Shown here: piece by piece, positions 57,301-60,673 of the stretch
Numbering within the stretch: the first letter of the stretch is position 1
Layout of the letters: every line of letters starts with the position of its first letter
Assembly (NCBI RefSeq): GCF_015706575.1
Contig: NW_024037050.1
Location: 4,650,001-4,714,000 of the forward strand
Reading direction: 5' to 3'
Origin: Patiria miniata
Taxonomy: Eukaryota > Echinodermata > Asteroidea > Valvatida > Asterinidae
DNA: 64,000 bases
Position numbers and translations under genes: made by a program
The notes under the pieces: generated by a model
The model's database searches: none
Seen by the model: only the letters and a program-made list of their open reading frames with translations
What the model was told of the DNA's origin: nothing

Positions 57301-57731
57301 CCGCCAATTTGTGCCCAATTTCCGGACGCGACCGTTTTTTGCATTTCGGATTAAATTTTATGAAACCGAAATTGTTCACAGAGGTTAAATAGCAAGCATT
57401 AAAAAGGTAAAAGTACCAGTATTTCACTGCATGAATTTGAGGTTTATCAACAAAGAGGTTTGGCAACACTACACGAGGAAAGTTGGGTAAGCTTCGAAGT
57501 GCGCCACGTTAGGGAATTGAACACGACTATACTCGATCAGGAACCGGGCCAGTAGAAAGTGTCGGAAATGAAGGAATAAAGCATATCACGAACATGACGC
57601 ACGCGCACGCTACGCTCCTTCCAAAAAGTTCTAAGTTCCAACAAAGTAGATTTATAAATACAAACCTGAAATTCCATCCTCCATGTCCCTTTTCTTTCAC
57701 ACTCGTCGAATTCTTCTTGAATGTTCAACAT
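18134..57731 (-). CDS. PTPN1: PTP1B/TC-PTP-like non-receptor tyrosine phosphatase, complete nine-exon gene
   Basis: Coding exons in transcript order are 57731-57666, 45318-45222, 43204-43104, 36448-36350, 35742-35599, 34542-34333, 31575-31399, 30272-30121 and 18392-18134. All introns are GT..AG and all phases join, giving 434 residues, very close to human PTP1B. The enzyme dephosphorylates phosphotyrosine on signalling proteins from the cytosolic face of internal membranes. Visible elements: NRYRDVSPY (phosphotyrosine loop, about 47-55), DYINASL (about 66-72), the WPD loop at about 184-186, the [10 protein letters not shown] signature with catalytic Cys220 and Arg226, the Q-loop QTHDQ ending at Gln271, a PPPLPRK proline motif near 305-311, an arginine/lysine-rich region, and a glycine-rich membrane segment at about 391-408. 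The start ATG has an in-frame TGA 30 nt upstream and A at -3. PTPN1 and PTPN2 diverged in vertebrates, so one pre-duplication orthologue is likely. Confidence 0.93.
18853..19023. mobile_element. Short MITE with GGCCGGTTCATACTT termini
   Basis: Left AAAGGCCGGTTCATACTTAG and right GCATGAAGTATGAAGCGGCC are inverted. The interior is rich in GCGAATTCG and CGCAAATT words. A sister element directly adjoins it. Confidence 0.7.
19025..19166. mobile_element. Short MITE with AAGCCCGATTCATACTTCAC termini
   Basis: AAGCCCGATTCATACTTCAC on the left mirrors CGTGAAGTATGAACCGGGCTT on the right. It is related to the neighbour at 18853-19023, making an adjacent pair of the same family. Partial words of the same type occur near 55731 (CACGTGAAGTATGAACC). 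Confidence 0.7.
19598..19680 (+). repeat. GGGGTTGGGCGTG minisatellite
   Basis: About six copies of a 12-14-bp unit (GTTGGGCGTGGGG and variants). The G-rich strand has many GGG/GGGG runs and could form quadruplexes. Confidence 0.75.
19862..20576 (-). mobile_element. Composite foldback element, copy 2
   Basis: Inverted relative of 14812-15470. It begins CTATACCTCATACATATT and ends with AACCATGTTATATTTG. Near 20455-20525 it holds a strong hairpin whose stem includes GGTATTGGAAGTTGACAAAC and its inverse, around a loop containing CCTTGGCTTTGCCTCGG. No coding capacity. Confidence 0.65.
22180..22640 (+). pseudogene. hAT-type transposase C-terminal (dimerisation) relic
   Basis: A frame from about 22180 encodes [20 protein letters not shown] followed by a [21 protein letters not shown] stretch, the shape of the hAT C-terminal dimerisation domain (hydrophobic YP-x-L...A...R/SSFS...). 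Downstream, a further frame encodes [12 protein letters not shown]. Frameshifts and stops interrupt it, so it is a dead fragment. It lies upstream of, and in the same orientation as, a fragment that looks like the N-terminal part (23270-23900). Confidence 0.6.
23270..23900 (+). pseudogene. hAT-type transposase N-terminal/central relic
   Basis: Short frames encode [15 protein letters not shown], then, after frame breaks, [12 protein letters not shown] and [19 protein letters not shown] followed by [11 protein letters not shown]. The FDGTSVN-x-G...HRLELA order is characteristic of vertebrate-style hAT-related proteins (the DUF4371/ZNF862-like group). Several frameshifts show decay. The rest of the catalytic region is missing. 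Confidence 0.6.
24257..24650 (+). pseudogene. Non-LTR retrotransposon endonuclease (APE-type) fragment
   Basis: The frame from 24257 contains [11 protein letters not shown] and [12 protein letters not shown], the first two blocks of an apurinic-type endonuclease of CR1/Jockey-like elements; the frame shifts near 24497, after which GGILLYKR and LLVGVC follow the expected order. The element stops near 24650 and passes into LTR-retrotransposon sequence. No reverse transcriptase is attached. Confidence 0.7.
24759..25610 (+). pseudogene. Ty3/Gypsy retrotransposon 1: primer site, gag and zinc knuckle (decayed)
   Basis: TGGCGACAAGGA (24759-24770) matches, with one mismatch, what I expect for a primer-binding site against a serine tRNA 3' end. 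Downstream, gag-like frames (24850-24987 and 24988-25344, with a frameshift between) carry the family pattern YTFTWDEE...NF...F...C...FNSR-Q-GETFD-F...[21 protein letters not shown] cysteine-rich zinc knuckle follows at about 25449-25560, interrupted by a stop. Protease, reverse transcriptase and integrase were not found. This is a transposon relic, annotated only. Confidence 0.7.
25945..27750 (+). pseudogene. Ty3/Gypsy retrotransposon 2: gag fused by deletion to integrase
   Basis: Gag-like frames run from ATG 25987 (acidic start, then LLALKQSV... coiled region), 26488-26700 (the block ...[18 protein letters not shown]...[10 protein letters not shown]), 26703-26993 and 27006 onwards, with stops or shifts between them. 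A cysteine-rich zinc-binding cluster follows at about 27096-27187. At about 27225-27240 the sequence passes directly into an integrase core ([13 protein letters not shown], then [16 protein letters not shown] at about 27348-27400, containing the second catalytic Asp). Protease, reverse transcriptase and RNase H are missing. A TGGCGTCGGGAATGACG word near 25960 may be the primer site. Confidence 0.75.
27751..27990 (+). mobile_element. MITE family C (GGCCAATTTCATAGAGCTGC termini), copy 1
   Basis: 240 bp with terminal inverted repeats GGCCAATTTCATAGAGCTGC / GCAGCTCTATGAAATTGGCC. The flanks read CTGG on both sides (27747-27750 and 27991-27994), a possible 4-bp target duplication. It is inserted in the tail of Gypsy relic 2, whose proline/glutamine-rich sequence continues beyond it. 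A second copy is at 51064-51308. Confidence 0.82.
27991..28130 (+). pseudogene. Continuation of Gypsy relic 2 beyond the MITE
   Basis: After the nested MITE the sequence resumes with a frame rich in Gln, Pro, Tyr and Trp ([15 protein letters not shown]), like the CAGCAGCCAGCTG-rich sequence before the insertion at 27690-27750. It loses character near 28130. I infer it is the 3' part of the retroelement. Confidence 0.45.
28313..28517 (-). mobile_element. Pogo-like MITE with ATTCGACTGTA terminus
   Basis: The right end CGGGATTCGACTGTAT, with repeated TTTGTTATAACCAGAATTTT words and repeated GTTAATACAAA / TTTGTATTA, resembles the CAGTGG...TA element at 9396 in architecture (CAGT start, TA, subterminal GTTATA words). 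The left end is worn. Confidence 0.5.
29089..29530 (+). repeat. Tandem duplication, period about 236 bp
   Basis: Two diverged copies: ACAAGATATGTTGTCCACAA occurs at about 29143 and 29379, followed in both by GACTTCTGGTGCCA, ATAGCCTTGTCTTT, GGAGAAGTTCATTCA and CTCCTCATTGTTACGC. Not coding. Confidence 0.8.
30121..30272 (-). CDS. PTPN1: PTPN1-like exon 8 (proline-rich linker)
   Basis: 152 bp, acceptor AACCAG, donor GTGAGA, phase 0 in and phase 2 out. It encodes [17 protein letters not shown], then a polar low-complexity segment. PPPLPRK resembles an SH3-domain ligand and corresponds in place to the proline motif of PTP1B. The rest is probably disordered, so its exon ends rest mainly on splice sites and phase. 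Confidence 0.85.
30722..31228. mobile_element. Inverted-repeat element in PTP intron 7
   Basis: Left GTGCATTTGAGTAGCTCACC and right GGTGAGCTAAACGAACGCAC pair imperfectly; next to them are CCGGATCGA and TCGACCCGG. About 507 bp, no coding capacity. Intron 7 (30273-31398) otherwise holds nothing recognisable. Confidence 0.6.
31399..31575 (-). CDS. PTPN1: PTPN1-like exon 7 (Q-loop)
   Basis: 177 bp, acceptor GTTCACAG, donor GTGAGC, phase 0 at both ends. It encodes [20 protein letters not shown] followed by [10 protein letters not shown], the PTP1B/TC-PTP-specific helix and Q-loop; the second glutamine is the water-activating residue. Confidence 0.96.
31604..32114 (+). mobile_element. MITE family B, copy B1
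   Basis: Starts TTAAAGCCCGAGTCCATCAT and ends ATGATGGACTATAGCTTTAA. The interior matches copies at 43332, 44283, 50429 and (inverted) 52218, including TTGTTATTCGGCGCAGCGCG and TATCCTTCATTAGATTTTG. About 511 bp; TTAA at both ends. Non-coding. Confidence 0.85.
33170..34220. mobile_element. ~1.05-kb element with TACCTGCCAAC termini
   Basis: Left TACCTGCCAAC and right GTTGGCAGGTA are exact inverted repeats; similar CATCCT words flank both sides and may be remnants of a target duplication. On the - strand near 33620-33560 a short frame reads [19 protein letters not shown], recalling basic N-terminal segments of some transposases, but it ends after about 26 residues. Class not determined. Confidence 0.6.
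34333..34542 (-). CDS. PTPN1: PTPN1-like exon 6 (catalytic signature)
   Basis: 210 bp, 70 codons, phase 0 at both ends. The acceptor CTCCTAG follows a strong pyrimidine tract; donor GTGAGT. It carries the mobile loop WPDFGVP with the general-acid Asp and the P-loop [12 protein letters not shown] with the nucleophilic Cys and phosphate-binding Arg. Both are intact, so the enzyme should be active. Confidence 0.97.
35080..35340. mobile_element. MITE with ~38-bp terminal inverted repeats in PTP intron 5
   Basis: AAATGTGATGCCATCAAGCT...GAGTCGTTTGTCG on the left is mirrored by CGACAAACGACTC...AGCTTGATCGCATCACA on the right; 260 bp in total. Intron 5 (34543-35598) contains nothing else I can name. 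Confidence 0.75.
35599..35742 (-). CDS. PTPN1: PTPN1-like exon 5
   Basis: 144 bp, acceptor TTTTGCAG, donor GTATGA, phase 0 at both ends. It encodes RKCAQYYP at its start (the family's KCAQYWP-type motif) and FYTVRTLEL near its end (YTVR-x-L-x-L pattern). Confidence 0.95.
36350..36448 (-). CDS. PTPN1: PTPN1-like exon 4
   Basis: 99 bp, acceptor AACAG, donor GTGAGT, phase 0 at both ends. It encodes [19 protein letters not shown] and then [12 protein letters not shown], the PTP core GPL-x-x-T-x-x-x-FW-x-M-x-W and the following beta strand. Confidence 0.96.
37260..37470 (+). mobile_element. Probable non-LTR retrotransposon 3' tail
   Basis: Sequence ends in GAATGAATAAATTGAATTGA, a short ATTGA-type microsatellite after an AATAAA-like word, which is how many LINE 3' ends look. 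There is no coding remnant to confirm it. Confidence 0.4.
38400..38743 (+). mobile_element. MITE family A, copy A2 (5'-truncated)
   Basis: Matches the second half of family A: GCTAGACTGGTTCCCTGACC, GCTCCGTTTCATCTTAAGTG, GGGTCAGGGAACCAGAC, ending GCAAATGTTGTATTCCCTTTAA. The TTAAAGGG start and GGTCGGCCGACC core are missing. Confidence 0.7.
38859..39200 (+). other. Unassigned open reading frame (113 codons)
   Basis: The frame ends [20 protein letters not shown]...RIRPSMA-stop and its second half is Ser/Arg/Lys-rich; a possible acceptor (ATTTCCAG) lies at about 39040. I do not recognise the sequence. It is antisense to the PTP gene inside intron 3, so it may be a transposon fragment, a processed relic or chance. 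Confidence 0.2.
39271..39804 (+). mobile_element. MITE family A, copy A3
   Basis: Starts ATAAAGGGAATTTATAACAT and ends TGATGTACATTCCCTTTAA, with palindromic core GGTGGTCAGCCGACCACC near 39440 and CTAGACTGGTTCCCTTACC. Full length, about 534 bp. Confidence 0.8.
40024..40576 (+). pseudogene. Non-LTR retrotransposon reverse transcriptase C-terminal fragment
   Basis: The frame starting near 40027 reads [30 protein letters not shown] and [14 protein letters not shown], the classical post-catalytic region of CR1/RTE-like reverse transcriptases (KYLG-x-x-ID-x-L-x-F...FY-S-I-SILTY). Further frames carry [11 protein letters not shown] and [10 protein letters not shown], matching the usual element C-terminus. 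Frameshifts and the missing catalytic core mark it as dead. The 3' UTR may extend rightwards but is not defined. Confidence 0.75.
41165..41684 (+). mobile_element. MITE family A, copy A4
   Basis: Starts TTAAAGGTACATGTAATATG and contains GATGGTCGGCCGATCATC near 41342, CTGGTTCCCTGACCTGAC and GTAAGGTCAGGGAGCCAGAC; the end is worn (TATCTTACCTTTA). Confidence 0.75.
42381..42700 (+). mobile_element. G-tract element (AGGGGCGGATCCAGGAATTT), partial
   Basis: Begins AGGGGCGGATCCAGGAATTT followed by a G-run, and holds a second G-run near 42682-42699. It resembles elements at 54303, 58551, 60485 and 63539. The opposite terminal repeat is not clear. Confidence 0.5.
43104..43204 (-). CDS. PTPN1: PTPN1-like exon 3
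   Basis: 101 bp, acceptor GACTCAG, donor GTACAG, phase 1 in and phase 0 out. It completes the split Tyr codon and encodes [20 protein letters not shown] and ANRRYILAQ, the standard PTP motif DYINAS followed by YI-x-x-Q. Confidence 0.95.
43332..43850 (+). mobile_element. MITE family B, copy B2
   Basis: Starts TTAAAGCTATAGTCCATCAT and ends ATGGACTATAGCTTTAA. Full length (519 bp), located in PTP intron 2. It carries a CpG-rich centre with GCGCAGCGCGCACAAG and CACACGCGCGCGCGG. Confidence 0.88.
43890..44260 (+). repeat. CATTCATCCTCAATCCTCCAAAATCC minisatellite
   Basis: The block CATCCTCAATCCTCCA recurs at least six times with spacing of about 46-90 bp; the last four are regular near 46-48 bp. 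A single inverted remnant (GGAGGATTTTGG) ends it. Confidence 0.8.
44283..44788 (+). mobile_element. MITE family B, copy B3 (diverged)
   Basis: Starts TTAAAGGTAGAGTAGATCAT and ends AAATCTACCCTACTTTTA. The interior follows B2 in order (TTGTTGAAAAGCTTACTTGG, AAGAAGGTCATTTCCAA, GAAACATTGCTGAG-type words) with many substitutions; terminal repeats have co-diverged, suggesting a distinct subfamily. Confidence 0.7.
44860..45221. other. Remainder of PTPN1-like intron 2
   Basis: Short open frames on the + strand (44928-45149) are not recognised. Nothing else is supported between MITE B3 and exon 2. Confidence 0.4.
45222..45318 (-). CDS. PTPN1: PTPN1-like exon 2
   Basis: 97 bp, acceptor TCCACAG, donor GTAAGT, phase 0 in and phase 1 out. 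It ends in [11 protein letters not shown], the conserved substrate-recognition (phosphotyrosine) loop. The beginning ([15 protein letters not shown]) replaces the family segment that carries an arginine important for a second phosphotyrosine site in PTP1B; no arginine is seen at the equivalent place. Confidence 0.92.
46570..46686. repeat. Hairpin with ~26-bp arms
   Basis: CCCCCTTCAATGGCGAAAGC with ATTGTG is mirrored by CACAAT and GCTTTCGCCATTGAAGGGGG around a loop of about 65 nt. No associated gene. Confidence 0.75.
46805..47016 (+). pseudogene. Non-LTR retrotransposon C-terminal fragment
   Basis: The frame reads [17 protein letters not shown], then [16 protein letters not shown] and ends with a stop at 47014-47016. 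The C-x-C-GA-x-Q-S/T-MDHLL-x-CP motif is the well-known cysteine/histidine tail of many LINE ORF2 proteins in metazoans. Reverse transcriptase is absent. Confidence 0.7.
47581..47905 (-). mobile_element. MITE family A, copy A5 (truncated)
   Basis: Reverse orientation: ACAACATTTGCTTTTGCTG, then TGGTTCCCTGACCCCACTT, GTCAGGGAACCAGTCTAGC and a decayed end near 47905. It lacks the GGTCGGCCGACC core. Confidence 0.7.
47966..48653 (+). mobile_element. MITE family A, copy A6 with internal tandem duplication
   Basis: Starts TTAAAGGGAAGATACAACAT and ends TTGTACATTCCCTTTAA. The internal block beginning CCAACGCTGGTCGGCCGACC is present twice, at 48121 and 48285 (period 164 bp), so the element is 688 bp rather than about 535. 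The two blocks are nearly identical, so the duplication is recent. A5 and A6 are close neighbours in opposite orientation. Confidence 0.85.
48900..49160 (+). mobile_element. Non-LTR retrotransposon 3' end
   Basis: TTTGGCCTTCGGGCCACGAC and AGGAGTTTTAATAAACC lead into AATAATAATAATAATG, the typical small hairpin, poly(A)-signal-like word and microsatellite tail of CR1/Jockey-like elements. It abuts MITE A6 on the left; the 5' limit is uncertain. Confidence 0.65.
50429..50937 (+). mobile_element. MITE family B, copy B4
   Basis: Full length: TTTAAAGCTATAGTCCATCA to GATGGACTATAGCTTTAA. Very similar to B2. Confidence 0.88.
51064..51308 (+). mobile_element. MITE family C, copy 2
   Basis: GAGCCAATTTCATAGAGCTG to CAGCTCTATGAAATTGGCC with the same interior as 27751-27990, including AAGCAATGTACATCGCATGA. 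The left end has one changed base. Confidence 0.82.
52218..52741 (-). mobile_element. MITE family B, copy B5 (inverted)
   Basis: Reverse orientation: TTAAAGATATAGTCCATCAT to GATGGGCTATAGCTTTAA. It lies between two clusters of GAGTACTCGTGAGTA words (52030-52140 and 52950-53010), suggesting it is nested in an older repeat. Confidence 0.85.
53259..53671. repeat. 413-bp near-perfect palindrome
   Basis: Arms of about 200 bp: from GGGCAATTCCACGGTTACTC to its exact inverse GAGTAACCGTGGAATTGCCC. The centre near 53465 is CGTTTTCGTAACG, flanked by GGTTACTCACG / CGTGAGTAACC. The arms differ at a handful of positions. The word CGTGAGTAACCG occurs at both the tips and the centre. Non-coding foldback element. 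Confidence 0.88.
54303..54665. mobile_element. G-tract element (GCGGCGTAGCCAGGATTTTC), partial
   Basis: Starts AGCGGCGTAGCCAGGATTTT followed by several G-runs; further G-run and C-run tracts lie at 54592-54606 and 54644-54660. It belongs with the other G-tract elements by architecture only. Confidence 0.45.
56279..56348 (+). pseudogene. tRNA-like sequence (degenerate)
   Basis: GTTGTGTAGCACCTGGATAA resembles a box A region, CCGCATTTCATGAGCGG an anticodon arm and CCGGGTTCAATCCCGG a T-arm, but the T-loop is one base short and acceptor pairing is poor. Probably a tRNA-derived relic or SINE head. Confidence 0.4.
56881..57536 (-). mobile_element. CCCTAACGTGGCGC element, copy 2
   Basis: Reverse orientation relative to 1826-2456, alignable end to end. 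It carries TACCCTAACGTGGCGCGG at 56898 and GCGCCACGTTAGGGAATTG at the far end, with an inner GTGCCACGTTAGGGAACAC at about 57281. Its edge lies about 130 bp inside intron 1 from the first PTP exon. Confidence 0.75.
57666..57731 (-). CDS. PTPN1: PTPN1-like exon 1 (start codon)
   Basis: 22 codons from ATG at 57731 to a GTTTGT donor. The encoded [17 protein letters not shown]... matches the N-terminal helix pattern of PTP1B-type enzymes (acidic EF-x-x-x-x-x-x-G-x-W). An in-frame TGA lies 30 nt upstream, so this ATG is the first available. Phase 0 joins exon 2. The donor is weaker than the others. This exon is separated from exon 2 by 12.3 kb, so it is the least certain junction, but its length and sequence fit the family. 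Confidence 0.82.
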
Positions 57732-57965
57732 TTTGTCGGGTGTTTTGTTGGCACAACTTCACCGAAGAAAGTAACGTCAGGTTTATGAGGTTGAAGTCGG
57801 TCGATAGATGACATGGATGATGATACAACCAGCCATTCGATTCGGAGAAAGCAGCACGTTGAATTCGCGTACCGTACCGCGCGCGAGCTGCACTGCAGGT
57901 CGACAATGCGGCAAATTAATGATTGATGGGTCGGATCGTCAGCTGCATATGCCCGGATCGTACGC

Positions 57966-58092
57966 ACCGCTCCGACTCGCCCCTTACCAACTCGCCCCTT
58001 GCCAACTCGCCCCTCACAAACTGGCCCTTTACCAACTTGCCCCATGTCAACTTGCCCCATGCCAACTCGCCCCTTACCAACTTGCCCCATGT
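57966..58092 (-). repeat. GGGGCGAGTTGGTAA minisatellite, left block
   Basis: About eight 15-16-bp units, read on + as CTCGCCCCTTACCAACTCGCC with variants (ACTTGCCCCATGTCA). It starts about 235 bp upstream of the PTP start codon. A block of the same unit in opposite orientation lies at 59028-59130. Confidence 0.85.
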
Positions 58093-58550
58093 AAGAGTGT
58101 GCGCTGGTTTGAACCTTGGTAGTAGCATTGAAGTACCCACGCACATTTCGTAATTTTTAAACAGTGGTTATAAGTGTCCTGACGTAAAAATCGAGTTGAA
58201 AAAAGCAGTTTCAAAAAGGCTTTATTTTGTCATTCATTTTCATCACAAAGCATACTTTGTTGCCTGTTAAATTTCACTCTTACTGTTGCTTATCATTGTG
58301 TATGTTGCGGCCGGGAGCCTTAATTCTCAACTTAGAATGTTATCATGTATTTTAATTGGAGTCAATTAGCAGACGCATGTGGAATGTCCCGCATGCGTAA
58401 AAAAAAAAAATGAAAAAAATATATTAACCGTACCATGCCGGACAGAAGAAGCACGTACATGATCGACCATTATTCCCTCTGAACATATAAGATCTGCTGC
58501 TGACCCCTAGCTGAGAGTTATCATAAGCACAGCCAGCATGGCAGCATCCC

Positions 58551-58804
58551 AGTGGCGCACCCAGGATTTGGTGGGGGGGGGGGGGCTACTTTTTTGTTCA
58601 AAAATTGTTGCCCACAATTTTTGGGCCCCACAAAAAAAATTGGAGTCTCTTTTTTTCGGGGGCGGACTATTTTGAAGTTAGTGACGCCATTTACACCCCT
58701 ATTATACTATAGGCCACATACATATCACCAAGGTAAAATCGTGGGACTAGAAAAAAATTGACAACCTCTTGAACACCCCCCCCCCCCCCCCACGTGCGCC
58801 ACTG
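58551..58804. mobile_element. G-tract element with AGTGGCGCACCCAGG termini
   Basis: Left AGTGGCGCACCCAGGATTTG plus a G-run; right a C-run plus ACGTGCGCCACT. Full-length 254-bp member of the G-tract group, with inverted termini and homopolymers facing inwards. Confidence 0.7.
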
Positions 58805-58939
58805 CTGCATCCCGTCACAACAACACCTACATGTTAATACTCAAAGTGCACAAAAACTGGATGAAGCACTAAATTGCGCTAGCCTTTGATGATGATATTA
58901 TCCACAGTGCGAGTTGGCAAGGGGCCAGGTAGGCAGCCT

Positions 58940-58980
58940 CCCCCTCCCCCCCTCCCCCCCCCCCCCCCCCCCCCCCCCCG
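58940..58980 (+). repeat. Poly-C / CT tract
   Basis: A tract of CCCCCTCCCCCC followed by about 28 C, flanked by CAGGTAGGCAGCC on one side and CGCCTACCTGG on the other, so the flanks pair as an inverted repeat (CCAGGTAGGC / GCCTACCTGG). Confidence 0.8.
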
Positions 58981-59027
58981 CCTACCTGGGAATTAGGGAA
59001 GGGGATTGGCGAGACTGTGAGTCAGCT

Positions 59028-59130
59028 AGGGGGCAAGTTTGTAAGGGGCGAGTTGGTCAGGGGCGAGTTGACAACGGGCGAGTTGGTAAGGGGCGAGTTG
59101 GTAAGGGGCGAGTTGGCTGGGGCGAGTTGA
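59028..59130 (+). repeat. GGGGCGAGTTGGTAA minisatellite, right block
   Basis: Six to seven units of GGGGCGAGTTGGTAAG with variants (GTCAG, ACAAC, GCTG), inverted relative to 57966-58092. A lone GAGTTGGCAAGGGGCCAG lies at 58911. Confidence 0.85.
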
Positions 59131-60165
59131 CCTGACGCCCAAGTAGTGTACGTCGCATGCATGGTCAAAATGGCTGGGGCGGCAATGAGGGCGCTGTCGG
59201 AGAAATACGGGTACGATTCCAGCCTATGCCATTTCCAGCCCAAAATAACTTTTGAGACATAATAACGTTACACATTGTTTACATTATGCTCTTTCCTGCG
59301 GGAGCTGGATACAAGAACCCCAAGCGAAAAACGCGACGTCAGTATGTCTCAGGTCCAGTGACCGACTGGGGGGGGGGGGGGGAGGAGGGGGGAAGGGGTG
59401 CTATAATTTGGTCCGATCTCCCCGCCGCCTGTCCAGAGTTCTCACCCAACCCCTATTATTAACCTTACCTGAAAACGTTGCGGTTCGAGAAATTGCTTTC
59501 GCTATAGGAGCTACCTGTAGATTATTGGGAAGAGCATTTAATTAAGTTCATTTGCGGGGCCCTTAAGCTTCCCGGCCGGTATTTATATGGCTTACAAGAA
59601 CGTACACTTCTTTAACTTTTTATATGCTCCTTTTTATATGCTCCTGGGGGAAAAGGATTCCCCCAAGGTCCACAAAGTCATACAAGTGCAAAAAAATCCT
59701 TTTTTTCAGTTCCGGGTGCATGTACTCAATAGTCCTCTCTCGAAGGTATACATATACACTCTAAAATAAAAACACTCTTAGGGGCCATTCAGAATTTTCA
59801 ATGTTTTAAAATTTCGACTTTATTTCCAAATTATTTTGACCCACCCACCCACCCCTAATTTCGATTTATAAAAAAACTGATTTGTTACGCAGTATTAAAA
59901 AACAATACATGTACATGTACATGTACATGTACATGTACATGCACTTGCATGTACATCATTACATCCCACTGGCGGGCCTGTGCGGGTTGCGTGTCCTTTC
60001 GGAAAAAAAATCCATTGCTGCTGAGTGCTGGGCGGAGGCAAAAGCTGTCTCTTTGCAACTTTTCGACAACAAACAAAAGTCAAAAGACTTGGATCTTTTT
60101 TTCCATGAAAATACTTATAAATATCTTACAATGACTGAATAGAACGCGTGCGTTGAAAAGCAAAA

Positions 60166-60239
60166 GACACCGACGGGATTCGATACCGGGCTCCGCGATT
60201 CGTGGACGACGAATCTAACCACTCGGCCATCAGGCTTCC
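60166..60239 (-). pseudogene. tRNA-like sequence, copy 1
   Basis: On the - strand: GATGGCCGAGTGGTTAGATT (box A-like, serine/leucine-tRNA style D-arm), an arm ATTCG-TCGTCCA-CGAAT with GTC in the anticodon position, and GGTATCGAATCCC (box B with one inserted base). A TTTT run follows on the transcribed side. The T-stem and acceptor stem pair poorly and position 33 is C, so a functional tRNA is unlikely; a tRNA-derived SINE head or pseudogene fits. Confidence 0.6.
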
Positions 60240-60484
60240 TTGGAATTCTCCTCAAAAACAATTTGTCTTAATAATGGGCGGAGAAACCCGGAGCATTGCT
60301 GTGTGCATCTGTTTTGGTTCCATGGGCGAACAGAATCGAAGTCGATATTTCGGGCAATAATGAATCAACTGTTTTGTTTGGAAAATTGTATACGGCAGCC
60401 TCATTAGTCGTAGGCCGTGTGCTAAACATGTCTTGTCGTTACGCGACAATGAACACTATTATTATGTAGCCTGAAACAGGTATT

Positions 60485-60673
60485 AGGGGCGGATCTCGAA
60501 ATTTTGGCGGACTGGGGGGGGGGGGGTCAGGCCCGTTAGATGTTTATATCCGATCTTATCATTTTTCATAATTGTATAGCCTATACATTATTCTGTGTGT
60601 GTCAGAGCGGGATTGGCGGGACGGGATTGGGGGGGGGGGGGGGGTTCGACCCCTGCTCTGGATCCGCGCCTGA
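60485..60673. mobile_element. G-tract element with AGGGGCGGATCTCG / CGCGCCTG ends
   Basis: Left AGGGGCGGATCTCGAAATTT with a G-run, right a G-run then CCTGCTCTGGATCCGCGCCT. It lies in segmental duplication copy 1; the counterpart is at about 63539-63722 with different G-run lengths. Confidence 0.6.

Larger units (their letters stand above)
45319..57665 (-). other. PTPN1-like intron 1 (12.3 kb)
   Basis: Contains a hairpin (46570-46686), two LINE 3' pieces (46805-47016 and 48900-49160), family A, B and C MITEs, a 413-bp palindrome, a tRNA-like hairpin and the second CCCTAACGTGGCGC element. 45319-46560, 49161-50428, 53672-54300 and 54670-56280 hold mainly ACATGTACATGT-type simple sequence and nothing else I can name. 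Confidence 0.75.

Noticed and set aside
57725..58144. Long - strand open frame upstream of the PTP start
   Set aside because: Most of it is the translated GGGGCGAGTTGGTAA minisatellite and it is out of frame with the PTP start.
59882..60142. Open frames with (MY)n or (HV)n repeats, also at 62231-62482
   Set aside because: They are translations of the ACATGT microsatellite.
60166..60239. Functional tRNA gene
   Set aside because: T-loop insertion, poor T- and acceptor-stem pairing and C at the position normally U33.
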